NCBI RefSeq assembly: GCF_003688995.1
Contig: NZ_PENI01000026.1
Location: 62,001-126,000 of the forward strand
DNA length: 64,000 nucleotides
From: Streptomyces shenzhenensis
Lineage (GTDB): Bacteria > Actinomycetota > Actinomycetes > Streptomycetales > Streptomycetaceae
Direction of reading: 5' to 3'
Shown: piece by piece, positions 1 to 12,225 of the stretch
Position numbering within the stretch: position 1 is the stretch's first letter
How the letters are laid out: each line of letters begins with the position of its first letter
Notes under the pieces: model-generated
The model's input: the letters and a program-made list of their open reading frames with translations, nothing else
Databases searched by the model: none
Told to the model about the DNA's origin: nothing
Program-made: the position numbers and the translations under genes

Positions 1-1
1 C

Positions 2-672
2 GCGCTGGCCGCCGAGCCCGGCGTCGTGGTGCGGTTCGTGGACCGGCCGGAGGAGCTGGCCGACGCCGACCTCGTCGTCGTCCCCGGGACCCGGGGCACG
101 GTCCGGGCCCTGGAGTGGCTGCGGGAGCGCGGGCTGGCCGAGGCGATCGTCCGGAGGGCCGCCGAGGGGCGGCCCGTCCTCGGCATCTGCGGCGGTTTCC
201 AGATCCTCGGCGAGCACATCGAGGACGAGGTCGAGTCGCGCGCCGGGCAGGTGCCGGGGCTCGGTCTGCTCCCGGTGCGGGTGCGGTTCGCCCGCGAGAA
301 GACTCTCGCCCGGCCCACCGGCGAGGCCCTCGGCGAGCAGGTCGAGGGCTACGAGATCCACCACGGCGTCGCCGACGTCACGGGCGGCGAGCCCTTCCTG
401 GACGGCTGCCGGGCCGGCCGGACCTGGGGCACGCACTGGCACGGCGCGCTGGAGTCGGACGGCTTCCGGCGGGCCTTCCTGCGCGAGGTGGCGGCCGCCG
501 CGGACCGCCGCTTCGTACCGGCAGGCGACACGTCCTTCGCCGCGCTGCGCGAGCGGCAGCTCGACCGGCTCGGCGACCTGATCGAACAGCACGCGGACAC
601 GGACGCGCTGTGGCGGCTCATCGAGTCGGGCGCGCCAACAGGACTGCCCTTCATCCCACCGGGAGCGCCCGC

Positions 673-676
<4 letters not shown>
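2..676 (+). CDS. cobQ: Cobyric acid synthase, C-terminal part (cut by window edge)
   Basis: This is the glutamine amidotransferase half of cobyric acid synthase, which amidates the b, d, e and g side chains of adenosylcobyrinic a,c-diamide. The frame is open from the first bases, so the N-terminal synthetase domain lies outside the window. The class I amidotransferase nucleophile is visible in the segment PVLGICGGFQILG, and the catalytic His region is WGTHWHGALESDG. The stop overlaps the cobN start (ATGA), so the two are translationally coupled. The residual 225 or so codons match the family's C-terminal GATase region. Family assignment is certain. The true start cannot be seen. Confidence 0.95.
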
Positions 677-4323
<3,647 letters not shown>

Positions 4324-4328
4324 TCTCC

Positions 4329-4418
4329 CTGCGAATCCCCGCGTCGGCGGGGAGCACTCGACGTGTAGGTCTTGGTGCAGCTCTGCCGCGGGACCACCCC
4401 CGCGTCGGCGGGGACCAA
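4329..4418 (-). CRISPR. Two-repeat, one-spacer type I-E-like CRISPR mini-array
   Basis: Two 29-nt repeats lie at 4329-4357 and 4390-4418 and are separated by exactly 32 nt (4358-4389), giving the 61-nt period of type I-E arrays. Both share the core CCCCGCGTCGGCGGGG. Read on the minus strand, the upstream repeat ends in GGGGGTGGTCCC and the downstream one begins GTGCTCCCCGC, the usual two ends of actinobacterial I-E repeats. The downstream copy is degenerate at its far end, as terminal repeats often are. No further repeat is found 61 nt to either side and no cas gene is in the window. Minus-strand reading of the spacer gives codons for A-A-E-L-H-Q-D-L-H-V, nearly the CobN peptide encoded at 2500-2531. 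Each repeat can also form a GC-rich hairpin, so a terminator or attenuator role is the main alternative. Confidence 0.7.
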
Positions 4419-4461
4419 GACTCGACCATGGCATGCCTACAGCCAGAGCGTGATTCGTTCT

Positions 4462-4473
4462 GTGACGCGTCAC
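4462..4473. promoter_or_regulatory. Perfect 12-bp palindrome upstream of chelatase ATPase gene
   Basis: GTGACGCGTCAC is a perfect dyad 20 bp before the start codon of the ChlI/ChlD fusion, next to the ribosome binding site AAGGAG at 4477-4482. It could be an operator or, read on the minus strand, part of a leader for the adjacent CRISPR-like unit. No cognate regulator can be named from the sequence. Confidence 0.35.
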
Positions 4474-4492
4474 CTGAAGGAGTGTTCACCGC

Positions 4493-6490
4493 ATGAGCGC
4501 GCCGTACCCATTCACTGCCATCGTCGGGCAGGACGACCTCCGCCTGGCACTCCTGCTCAACGCGGTGAGCCCCGCGGTCGGCGGAGTCCTCGTTCGCGGC
4601 GAGAAGGGCACCGCGAAGAGCACCGCCGTGCGGGCGCTGTCGGCGCTGCTGCCCGAGGTGGCCGTCGTACCGGGCTGCCGTTTCTCCTGCGACCCGGCCT
4701 CGCCTGACCCGGCGTGCCCGGACGGGCCGCACGAGGCGGGCACCGGCGCCGTCCGCCCCGCGCGCATGGTCGAACTGCCTGTCGGCGCCTCCGAGGACCG
4801 GCTCGTCGGCGCGCTGGACATCGAACGTGCGCTGGCCGAAGGCGTGAAGAGCTTCGAGCCGGGCCTCCTGGCGCAGGCGCACCGCGGCATCCTCTACGTG
4901 GACGAGGTCAACCTCCTCCACGACCACCTGGTCGACCTGCTGCTGGACGCGGCGGCGATGGGGGCCTCCTACGTCGAGCGGGAGGGTGTCTCCGTACGGC
5001 ATGCCGCGCGTTTCCTGCTGGTCGGCACCATGAACCCCGAAGAGGGCGAACTGCGCCCGCAGTTGCTGGACCGGTTCGGGCTGACCGTCGAGGTGGCCGC
5101 CTCGCGGGAGCCGGAGCAGCGGGTGGAGGTCGTGCGGCGCAGGCTCGCCTACGACGACGACCCCGCCGGTTTCGCCGCGCGCTGGGCCGGCGAAGAGGCC
5201 GCCGTACGGCAACGGATCGTGGCGGCGCGGGAGTTGCTGCCGTCGGTGCGGCTGGGCGACGGAGCGCTGCGGCAGATCGCGGCGACCTGCGCGGCCTTCG
5301 AGGTGGACGGCATGCGCGCCGACATCGTGATGGCGCGCACCGCGACTGCGCTGGCGGCCTGGGCCGGGCGGACCGACGTGCTCGCCGAGGACGTGCGGCA
5401 GGCGGCGCTGCTCGCGCTGCCGCACCGGCGGCGGCGCAATCCGTTCGACGCGCCGGGCCTGGACGAGGACAGACTGGACGACACGCTGGAGGAGTTCTCC
5501 GGGCAGGACGAGGGCGACGACGATCCCGATCCCGATGGGCCCGGCGGCGGTGGCGGACAGCCGGCGCCCGACAGCGGCCAGGACGGCGGGGACGGCACCG
5601 CACGGCCCGAGGCCGGTGAGGGCGGGGAACCGCAGACCTCGGGCGGGCGGGAGCAGCCGGCCGCACGGGCCGCCGAGCCGTTCCGGACCAAGGTGCTGAG
5701 CGTGCCGGGGATCGGCGAGGGCGCCGCCGGGCGGCGGTCGCGGGCGCGCACCGAGCACGGGCGCACCACCGGGGCCCGCCGGCCCCAGGGCGCGCTGACC
5801 GCGCTGCATCTGGCCGCCACCGTGCGGGCCGCCGCCCCGCACCAGCGGGCGCGTGGCCGCACCGGACCCGGGCTGCTCCTGCGTCGTGACGATCTCAGGC
5901 AAGCGGTGCGCGAGGGGCACGAGTCCAATCTCGTGCTGTTCGTGGTGGACGCCTCCGGATCGATGGCGGCGCGGCAGCGGATGGGCGCCGTGAAGGGCGC
6001 GGTGCTGTCGCTGCTGCTCGACGCCTACCAACGGCGGGACAAGGTGGGGCTGGTGACGTTCCGGGGCACCGCGGCGGACGTCGCGCTGCCGCCGACCTCG
6101 TCGGTGGACGCGGCGGCGGCCCGGCTCGAGTCGTTGCCGACCGGCGGGCGGACGCCGCTCGCGGCGGGGCTGCTCAGGGCGCACGAGGTGCTGCGGGTGG
6201 AGCGGCTGCGGGATCCGGCGCGCCGGGCGCTGCTCGTGGTCGTGACCGACGGGCGCGCCACCGGCGGCCCCGAGCCGGTCGCCCTCGCCGGGCGCGCGGC
6301 GCGGCTGTTCGCGGCCGGGCAGGTCGCGTCCGTGGTCGTGGACTGCGAGTCCGGGCCGGTGCGGCTCGGGCTCGCCGGGCGGCTCGCGGACGAGCTGGGC
6401 GGTACGGCCGTCACGCTGGACGAGCTGCGGGCGGACTCGATCGCCGGTCTGGTCAGGGATGTGCAGGGGACGTCGAGGAGGGCCGGCTGA
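4493..6490 (+). CDS. Putative cobaltochelatase AAA+/VWA subunit (ChlI-ChlD fusion)
   Basis: A 665-aa magnesium-chelatase-like protein that combines the AAA+ motor (ChlI/BchI) and the von Willebrand A subunit (ChlD/BchD) in one chain. Walker A is RGEKGTAKST (about residues 35-44) and Walker B is GILYVDEVNLL (about 139-149). The MIDAS motif DASGS lies near residue 485 of the C-terminal VWA domain. An acidic, Gly/Pro-rich linker (about 335-400) separates the halves. It lies between cobN and cobO, so it most likely supplies the ATPase activity for CobN, replacing the CobS/CobT pair used in Pseudomonas. AAGGAG precedes the ATG. The stop shares one base with the cobO start (TGATG). Confidence 0.93.
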   Translation: MSAPYPFTAIVGQDDLRLALLLNAVSPAVGGVLVRGEKGTAKSTAVRALSALLPEVAVVPGCRFSCDPASPDPACPDGPHEAGTGAVRPARMVELPVGASEDRLVGALDIERALAEGVKSFEPGLLAQAHRGILYVDEVNLLHDHLVDLLLDAAAMGASYVEREGVSVRHAARFLLVGTMNPEEGELRPQLLDRFGLTVEVAASREPEQRVEVVRRRLAYDDDPAGFAARWAGEEAAVRQRIVAARELLPSVRLGDGALRQIAATCAAFEVDGMRADIVMARTATALAAWAGRTDVLAEDVRQAALLALPHRRRRNPFDAPGLDEDRLDDTLEEFSGQDEGDDDPDPDGPGGGGGQPAPDSGQDGGDGTARPEAGEGGEPQTSGGREQPAARAAEPFRTKVLSVPGIGEGAAGRRSRARTEHGRTTGARRPQGALTALHLAATVRAAAPHQRARGRTGPGLLLRRDDLRQAVREGHESNLVLFVVDASGSMAARQRMGAVKGAVLSLLLDAYQRRDKVGLVTFRGTAADVALPPTSSVDAAAARLESLPTGGRTPLAAGLLRAHEVLRVERLRDPARRALLVVVTDGRATGGPEPVALAGRAARLFAAGQVASVVVDCESGPVRLGLAGRLADELGGTAVTLDELRADSIAGLVRDVQGTSRRAG

Positions 6491-7089
6491 TGCCGCAGGG
6501 ACAGCCGAGTGTGGTGCCGGACGACGGTCTGACGACGCGTCAGCGGCGCAACCGTCCGCTGCTCGTGGTGCACACGGGCGTCGGCAAGGGCAAGTCCACG
6601 GCCGCCTTCGGTCTTGCGCTGCGCGCCTGGAACCAGGGCTGGCCGATCGGGGTGTTCCAGTTCGTCAAGTCGGCCAAGTGGAAGGTCGGTGAGGAGCGGG
6701 CGCTGCGCGTGCTCGGCGACTCCGGCGAGGGCGGGTCCGTCGCCTGGCACAAGATGGGCGAGGGCTGGTCCTGGGTCCAGCGGGACGCGCAGCTGGACAA
6801 CGAGGAGAAGGCCCGGGAGGGCTGGGAGCAGGTCAAGCGGGACCTGGCGGCGCAGACGTACCGGCTGTACGTGCTCGACGAGTTCGCGTACCCGATGCAC
6901 TGGGGCTGGGTGGACACGGACGAGGTGGTCGCGGTGCTGCGCGACCGGCCGGGCTCCCAGCATGTAGTGATCACCGGGCGGAACGCGCCCGGCAAGCTGG
7001 TGGACGCCGCCGACCTCGTCACCGACATGTCGAAGGTCAAGCACCCCATGGACGTGGGCCAGAAGGGCCAGCGGGGCATCGAGTGGTGA
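6490..7089 (+). CDS. cobO: Cob(I)yrinic acid a,c-diamide adenosyltransferase
   Basis: CobO/BtuR-type adenosyltransferase (199 aa, normal length) that transfers the 5'-deoxyadenosyl group of ATP to the cobalt of cob(I)yrinic acid a,c-diamide or other corrinoids. The family P-loop variant HTGVGKGKSTAAFG is near residue 30, and the VLDEFAYPMHWGW segment follows Walker B. The start overlaps the chelatase stop by one base. The stop overlaps the GTG start of cobB, which keeps the pathway order chelation, adenosylation, amidation. Confidence 0.96.
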   Translation: MPQGQPSVVPDDGLTTRQRRNRPLLVVHTGVGKGKSTAAFGLALRAWNQGWPIGVFQFVKSAKWKVGEERALRVLGDSGEGGSVAWHKMGEGWSWVQRDAQLDNEEKAREGWEQVKRDLAAQTYRLYVLDEFAYPMHWGWVDTDEVVAVLRDRPGSQHVVITGRNAPGKLVDAADLVTDMSKVKHPMDVGQKGQRGIEW

Positions 7090-8459
7090 CGTCCGTACCC
7101 CGTCTGGTCGTCGCCGCGCCCGCGTCGGGCAGCGGCAAGACCACGGTCGCCACCGGGCTGATGGCGGCGCTGGCCGCGCGGGGGCGCGCCGTGTCCCCGC
7201 ACAAGGTCGGGCCGGACTACATCGATCCCGGGTATCACACGCTCGCCGCCGGGCGGGCGGGCCGCAACCTCGACGCGTATCTGTGCGGGCCCGAGCTGAT
7301 CGGCCCGCTGTTCGCGCACGCGGCGCGCGGCTGCGACATCGCCGTCGTCGAGGGCGTGATGGGGCTGTACGACGGTGCCGCCGGGGAGGGCGAGCTGGGG
7401 TCCACGGCGCAGGTGGCGAAGCTGCTGCGGGCGCCGGTCGTGCTGGTGGTGGACGCGTCCGCGCAGTCGCGGTCGGTGGCGGCGCTGGTGCACGGGTTCG
7501 CGTCCTGGGATCCGGAGGTGCGGATCGGCGGCGTGATCCTGAACAAGGTGGCGTCCGACCGGCACGAGGAGCTGCTGCGGGAGGCGTTGGAGTCGGTCGG
7601 GGTGCCGGTGCTGGGGGTGCTGCGGCGGGCCACGGCCGTGTCGACGCCGTCCAGGCATCTGGGGCTGGTGCCGGTCGCGGAACGGGGGTCCGCGGCGGTC
7701 GACGCCGTGCGGGCGATGGCGGCGCTGGTGTCCCAGGGGTGTGACCTGGGCGCGCTGGAAGCACTCGCCCGTGCCGCCGGTCCCCTGCCGGAGGGCTCCG
7801 CCCCCTGGACACCCGCCTCGCCCGCGCTCCACCCGCTGCCGCCGGCCGACGGGCCGGTGCCGACGGTCGCCGTCGCCGGTGGCCCCGCCTTCACCTTCTC
7901 CTACGCCGAGCACACCGAGCTGCTCTGCGCCGCCGGTGCCGAGGTGGTGACCTTCGACCCGCTCCGGGACGAGCAACTGCCCGAGGGGACGGCCGGGTTG
8001 GTCATCGGAGGCGGTTTTCCCGAGGTGTACGGCGCCGAGCTGTCCGCCAACGCGCCGCTGCGCGACGCCATCGCCGAACTCGCGTGGCGCGGCGCCCCCG
8101 TCGCCGCCGAATGCGCCGGACTGCTCTATTTGTGCCGGGAGTTGGACGGCCGGCCGATGTGCGGGGTGCTGGACGCCGGCGCGCGGATGACCGAACGGCT
8201 CACCCTCGGCTACCGGGACGCGGTCGCCGTCAGCGACAGTGTGCTGGCCGAGGCGGGGACGCGGATGCGGGGGCACGAGTTCCACCGGACCGTCGTCGCG
8301 CCGGGCGCGGGGGCGGCCCCGGCGTGGGGCGTGCGGGGCCCGAAGCCGCGCGTCGAGGGTTTTGTGCACCAGGGGGTGCACGCGAGTTATCTGCACACGC
8401 ACTGGGCCGCGCGGCCCGGCGTGGCCCGTCGGTTCGTGGAGAGGTGCCGGACGTCATGA
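7086..8459 (+). CDS. cobB: Cobyrinic/hydrogenobyrinic acid a,c-diamide synthase
   Basis: ATP- and glutamine-dependent amidation of the a and c carboxylates of the corrin ring. The N-terminal dethiobiotin synthetase-like P-loop is APASGSGKTTVATG. The C-terminal class I amidotransferase nucleophile is in PVAAECAGLLYLC, and the terminal YLHTHWA carries the conserved His. Two adjacent GTG codons (7083, 7086) could start the gene. I prefer 7086 because it gives the four-base GTGA overlap seen elsewhere in this operon. About 457 aa, the usual size. The end overlaps the cobI start (ATGA). Confidence 0.95.
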   Translation: MTSVPRLVVAAPASGSGKTTVATGLMAALAARGRAVSPHKVGPDYIDPGYHTLAAGRAGRNLDAYLCGPELIGPLFAHAARGCDIAVVEGVMGLYDGAAGEGELGSTAQVAKLLRAPVVLVVDASAQSRSVAALVHGFASWDPEVRIGGVILNKVASDRHEELLREALESVGVPVLGVLRRATAVSTPSRHLGLVPVAERGSAAVDAVRAMAALVSQGCDLGALEALARAAGPLPEGSAPWTPASPALHPLPPADGPVPTVAVAGGPAFTFSYAEHTELLCAAGAEVVTFDPLRDEQLPEGTAGLVIGGGFPEVYGAELSANAPLRDAIAELAWRGAPVAAECAGLLYLCRELDGRPMCGVLDAGARMTERLTLGYRDAVAVSDSVLAEAGTRMRGHEFHRTVVAPGAGAAPAWGVRGPKPRVEGFVHQGVHASYLHTHWAARPGVARRFVERCRTS

Positions 8460-9187
8460 GCAGCAGGCTGATCGGGGTCGGGGTCGGCCCCGGCGATCCG
8501 GAGCTGGTGACCGTGAAGGGTGTGCACACGCTGCGCGCCGCCGATGTCGTGGTCGTCCCGGTGATGGACACCGGGGAGCGCGGGCGCGCGGAGGCGACCG
8601 TGCTGCACTACGTGCCCGCGGAGAAGGTCGTCCGGGTGGTGTTCGCGCTCAACGAGCGCACGGACCGGGCCCGGCGGGAGGCCGCCTGGGACGCGGCCGG
8701 GGAGCGGGTCGCGCAGTTGCTGCGGGATGCGGGGTCCGTGGTCTTCGCGACCATCGGCGACCCGAACGTGTACTCGACCTTCACCTATCTCGCCCAGACG
8801 ATCGTGGAGCTGGTGCCGGGGACCGTCGTGGAGACCGTACCCGGGATCACCGCCATGCAGGATCTCGCGGCCCGGTCCGGCGCCGTGCTGACCGAGGGGA
8901 CCGAGCCGCTCACGCTGGTGCCGGTGACCGCCGGGGCGGCCGTGCTCAAGGACGCGCTGGCCGGGCCCGGCACGGTCGTCGCGTACAAGTTCGGGCGGCG
9001 GGCCGGCGAGGTGGCCGAGGCGCTGCGGGAGACCGGGCGGCTCCAGGACGCCGTGTGGGGTTCGGCGCTGGGCCTGCCGGAGGAGTCGATCCGGCCCGCC
9101 GCCGACCTCGACGGGGCGCCGCTGCCGTATCTCTCCACACTCATCGCGCCGGCCCGGCGCGACGGCCCGCGGGGCGGCAAGCTGTGA
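8456..9187 (+). CDS. cobI: Precorrin-2 C20-methyltransferase
   Basis: SAM-dependent tetrapyrrole methylase (243 aa) that adds the C20 methyl to precorrin-2. It has the Gly-rich N-terminal motif IGVGVGPGDPELVTVKG, the TIGDPNVYSTFTYL loop, and the PGITAMQDLAARSG segment, which match CobI/CbiL better than the other methylases. ATG 8456 overlaps the cobB stop; the open frame upstream is a shadow inside cobB. It is the last plus-strand gene before the divergently oriented ZIP gene interrupts the cluster. Confidence 0.93.
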   Translation: MSSRLIGVGVGPGDPELVTVKGVHTLRAADVVVVPVMDTGERGRAEATVLHYVPAEKVVRVVFALNERTDRARREAAWDAAGERVAQLLRDAGSVVFATIGDPNVYSTFTYLAQTIVELVPGTVVETVPGITAMQDLAARSGAVLTEGTEPLTLVPVTAGAAVLKDALAGPGTVVAYKFGRRAGEVAEALRETGRLQDAVWGSALGLPEESIRPAADLDGAPLPYLSTLIAPARRDGPRGGKL

Positions 9188-9203
9188 CCGCCGCCGGGGC
9201 GGC

Positions 9204-10073
9204 TCAGCCGGCGATGCCCACCACCAGCCAGATGAACGCGGCCCCGGCAACGGTGCACAGCACGGTCGAGCGGGCAGGGTGCTGATGGTGCGCCTCCGGG
9301 AGGATCTCGGCCGCGGCGAGGTACAGGAGCACGCCGCCGAAGAGTCCGAGATAGCCGCCGAGCACATGCTCGGGGATGGTGAAGAACACCGTCGACAGGG
9401 CGCCGGCCAGCGGGGCGCACGCGTCGGCGAACAGCATCGCGAGCGCCTTGCGGCGCGCGTTGCCGTACAGGCTGGTGAGGGTGAACGTGTTGAAGCCGTC
9501 CGCGAAGTCGTGGGCGATCACCGCGAGCGCGACCGCCACGCCCATGCCGCCGTCGACCTGGAAGGCGGCGCCGATGGCCACGCCGTCCATGGCGCTGTGG
9601 CCGACCATCGCGCCGGCCGCGGTGAGCCCGACCTCGGGCGAGCGGTGATCGTGGGGCCGCGGCGGCGCGCCGGTGTCCGGCAGCGCTGCGGCCGCCCCCG
9701 CGGGAACGAGGCCCGGCGCGGCGGAGCCCGGCGACCCGGCGGGCCGCACGGGGACGTCCGCCCGGTCCACCGCGGGCGGCTCGGTGCCCGCGTGTTCCGT
9801 GGCGCCGTGGGCCGCGCGGCGGACCGCCAGAAGGCGTTCCACCAGATGGGCCAGGAGGAAGCCGGCCACGAACAGCAGCAGCGCGGCCGGCACGCCGAAC
9901 ACCTCCCGTCCGGCCGCCGCCAGCGCCTCAGGCAGCAGGTCGAGACCCACCACGCCCAGCATCAGGCCGCCGGCCAGGCCCAGGACCAGGTGGCGGCGGT
10001 CGGTCACCCGCTGTGCCGTCCAGCCGCCGGCCAGCGTCATCAGGAACGCGCCGAGCGCGACGAAGACAGCCAT
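9204..10073 (-). CDS. ZIP family metal transporter
   Basis: A 289-aa integral membrane protein with about eight hydrophobic segments and the two ZIP signature helices containing GHSAMDGVAIGAAF and AHDFADGFNTFTL. A His-containing loop (PPRPHDHRSPE) lies between helices. ZIP proteins move divalent metals into the cytoplasm. Its location inside the cobalamin cluster suggests cobalt or zinc, but the substrate cannot be read from the sequence. It faces away from cobM across a 95-bp gap (10074-10168) that must hold both promoters. No cobalamin riboswitch is visible in that gap. Confidence 0.85.
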   Translation of the reverse strand: MAVFVALGAFLMTLAGGWTAQRVTDRRHLVLGLAGGLMLGVVGLDLLPEALAAAGREVFGVPAALLLFVAGFLLAHLVERLLAVRRAAHGATEHAGTEPPAVDRADVPVRPAGSPGSAAPGLVPAGAAAALPDTGAPPRPHDHRSPEVGLTAAGAMVGHSAMDGVAIGAAFQVDGGMGVAVALAVIAHDFADGFNTFTLTSLYGNARRKALAMLFADACAPLAGALSTVFFTIPEHVLGGYLGLFGGVLLYLAAAEILPEAHHQHPARSTVLCTVAGAAFIWLVVGIAG

Positions 10074-10168
10074 GGGCCCTTGCTATCCGATCAGCCACCG
10101 CCCGCGCACATCCGGCCCGCGCACCCACCGCACCAACCCTGACATTTCGTACGAGAGGACCCGTTCCC

Positions 10169-10987
10169 ATGGCCGATGCCCCCAGCGGCAAGGTGACCTT
10201 CGTCGGTGCCGGCCCCGGCGCCGCCGACCTGCTGACGTTCCGGGCCGCGCGCGCCATCGCCGAGGCCGACGTGGTGATCTGGGCGGCCAGCCTGGTCCAG
10301 GCCGAGGTCCTCGACCACGCCCGCGAGGGCGCGCGGATCCTGGACTCGGCGACCATGGCACTGGAGGACGTCGTCGCCGTCTACCGGCAGGCCCACGCCG
10401 AGGGGCTGCGGGTCGCGCGCGTCCACTCCGGCGACCCGGCCCTGTGGGGCGGCACCCAGGAACAGCTCGACCGGTGCGCGGAGATCGGGATCGAGACGGA
10501 GGTCGTGCCCGGCGTCTCCGCGTTCTCCGCGGTCGCCGCGATCGCGCGGCGCGAGCTGACCGTCCCCGAGGTGGCGCAGTCCGTCGTGCTCACCCGGCTC
10601 GGCGGGGGCAAGACGCCGATGCCGCCCGGGGAGGAGGTGCGCGAGTTCGCCCGGCACGGCACGACCATGGCGATCTTCCTGTCCGCCGCGCGCGGCGGGC
10701 AGTTGGTGCGGGAGCTGCTGGAGGGCGGCTATCCGACCGGCACGCCGGTGGTGGTCGCGTACCAGGCGACCTGGCCCGAGGAGCTGGTGGTGCGCTGCAC
10801 GATCGGCACGCTGGAGGAGACGGTCAAGGAGCACCGGCTGTGGAAGCACACGCTCTTCCTGGTCGGCCCGGCCCTGGACGCGCGGGGCACCCGCTCGCAC
10901 CTCTACCACCCCGGTCACTTCCACGGCTTCCGCAAGGCCGACCCCGAGGCCCGCAGGGCGCTGCGCGAGCGGGGCGCGAGCACATGA
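10169..10987 (+). CDS. cobM: Precorrin-4 C11-methyltransferase
   Basis: SAM-dependent tetrapyrrole methylase of 272 aa. Family features are TFVGAGPGAADLLTFRAA at the N-terminus, VHSGDPALWGGTQEQ in the middle, and VPGVSAFSAVAA. The HSGDPALWG version is typical of CobM/CbiF. ATG 10169 is chosen because the frame upstream is non-conserved, and the start follows the spaced purine stretch GAGAGGA. It opens the second half of the cobalamin cluster. The stop overlaps cobL (ATGA). Confidence 0.94.
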   Translation: MADAPSGKVTFVGAGPGAADLLTFRAARAIAEADVVIWAASLVQAEVLDHAREGARILDSATMALEDVVAVYRQAHAEGLRVARVHSGDPALWGGTQEQLDRCAEIGIETEVVPGVSAFSAVAAIARRELTVPEVAQSVVLTRLGGGKTPMPPGEEVREFARHGTTMAIFLSAARGGQLVRELLEGGYPTGTPVVVAYQATWPEELVVRCTIGTLEETVKEHRLWKHTLFLVGPALDARGTRSHLYHPGHFHGFRKADPEARRALRERGAST

Positions 10988-12225
10988 CGCCGTTGATCAC
11001 CGTCGTCGGCACGGGTACGGGGGCGCCGGTCCGGCAGGACGCCCTGGCCGGTGCCGCGCTGGTCGTGGGCGGGCGGCGGCACCTGGCGGCCGTACGGCTG
11101 CCGGACGGGGCCGAACAGCTGGTGCTCGGACCGCTCGGACCCGCCCTCGACACCATCGCGGCGTACGTCGCCGAGGCCCGGCCGGTCGTGGTGCTGGCCT
11201 CCGGGGACCCCGGGTTCTTCGGGATCGTGCGGGCGCTGGCCGAGCGGTTCGGGTCCGGGCTGCTCGACGTACGGCCCGGTGTCTCGTCGGTCGCGACGGC
11301 GTTCGCGCGCGTCGGGCTGTCCTGGGACGACGCGGTCGTGGTCAGCGCGCACGGGCGTGCGCTGCGCACCGCCGTCAACGTCTGCCGGGCGCATCCCAAG
11401 GTGGCCGTGCTGACCGGGCCGGGCGCCGGGCCCGCCGAACTGGGGTCCGCGCTCGGCGCGGGCCGGGTCCTCGTCGTGGCGAGCGCGCTCGGCGATCCCG
11501 CCGGTGAGCGGGTGGAGCGGGTGACGCCCGCCGAGGCCGCCGCCCGGGACTGGGGCACGGCGGTGAGCGTGGTCCTCTGCCTGGACGAGTCCCGGGCGCC
11601 CGGCGAGCTGCGGGCGGTGGCCGGACCGGGCGCCCGGCCGAACCGATGGGCCCTGGACGAGACCGAGTTCACCCACCGCGACTCGATGATCACCAAGTTC
11701 GAGGTGCGGGCGCTGGCCCTGGCCCGGCTCGGGCCGCGCCCGGGCGACCTGGTGTGGGACGTCGGCGCGGGCTCCGGTTCGGTGGCCGTGGAGTGCGCAC
11801 GGCTCGGCGCCGCCGCCGTCGCCGTGGAGCGGACCGCGGACGGCATCGAACGGATCCGCGCCAACGCGCGGGCGCACGGCGTCGACGTACGGGCGGTGCA
11901 CGGGACGGCGCCCGCGGTGCTCGCCCGACTCCCCGACCCCGATACCGTGTTCGTCGGCGGCGGCGGTCGGGAGCTGCCCGCCGTCCTCACGGAGTGCGCC
12001 CGCCGGGCCCGGCGGGCGGTCGTGGTCGCCATGGCCGCCCTGGACCGGGTGCCGGTGGCGCGCGCGGCGCTCACCGCGGCCGGGTTCTCCTGCGACGGCG
12101 TGCTGTTGCAGTCGTCGCGGCTCGCGCCGCTGCCGGGTGATGTGACCCGGCTGGCCGCGACCAATCCCGTGTTCCTGCTGTGGGGCGAGCGGCCCCGCGC
12201 GAGTGTCGAAGGAGTTGCCCAGTGA
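10984..12225 (+). CDS. cobL: Precorrin-6Y C5,15-methyltransferase (decarboxylating)
   Basis: Bifunctional 413-aa enzyme. The N-terminal CbiE-type tetrapyrrole methylase (VVGTGTGAP; ASGDPGFFGIVRALA) is fused to a C-terminal CbiT-type Rossmann methyltransferase with SAM motif I VWDVGAGSGSVAVECARLG. Together they methylate C5 and C15 and remove the C12 acetate carboxyl. ATG 10984 overlaps the cobM stop and the end overlaps the next GTG start (GTGA), so coupling is continuous. Confidence 0.95.
   Translation: MTPLITVVGTGTGAPVRQDALAGAALVVGGRRHLAAVRLPDGAEQLVLGPLGPALDTIAAYVAEARPVVVLASGDPGFFGIVRALAERFGSGLLDVRPGVSSVATAFARVGLSWDDAVVVSAHGRALRTAVNVCRAHPKVAVLTGPGAGPAELGSALGAGRVLVVASALGDPAGERVERVTPAEAAARDWGTAVSVVLCLDESRAPGELRAVAGPGARPNRWALDETEFTHRDSMITKFEVRALALARLGPRPGDLVWDVGAGSGSVAVECARLGAAAVAVERTADGIERIRANARAHGVDVRAVHGTAPAVLARLPDPDTVFVGGGGRELPAVLTECARRARRAVVVAMAALDRVPVARAALTAAGFSCDGVLLQSSRLAPLPGDVTRLAATNPVFLLWGERPRASVEGVAQ

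Noticed and set aside
4329..4418. Repeats read simply as two transcription terminators
   Set aside because: They form hairpins, but the exact 29-32-29 spacing, the I-E style repeat ends and the cobN-matching spacer are not explained by termination. The role cannot be fully excluded.
10074..10168. Possible cobalamin riboswitch before cobM
   Set aside because: The gap is only 95 bp, has no B12-box sequence and is too short for a full riboswitch together with a promoter for the ZIP gene.
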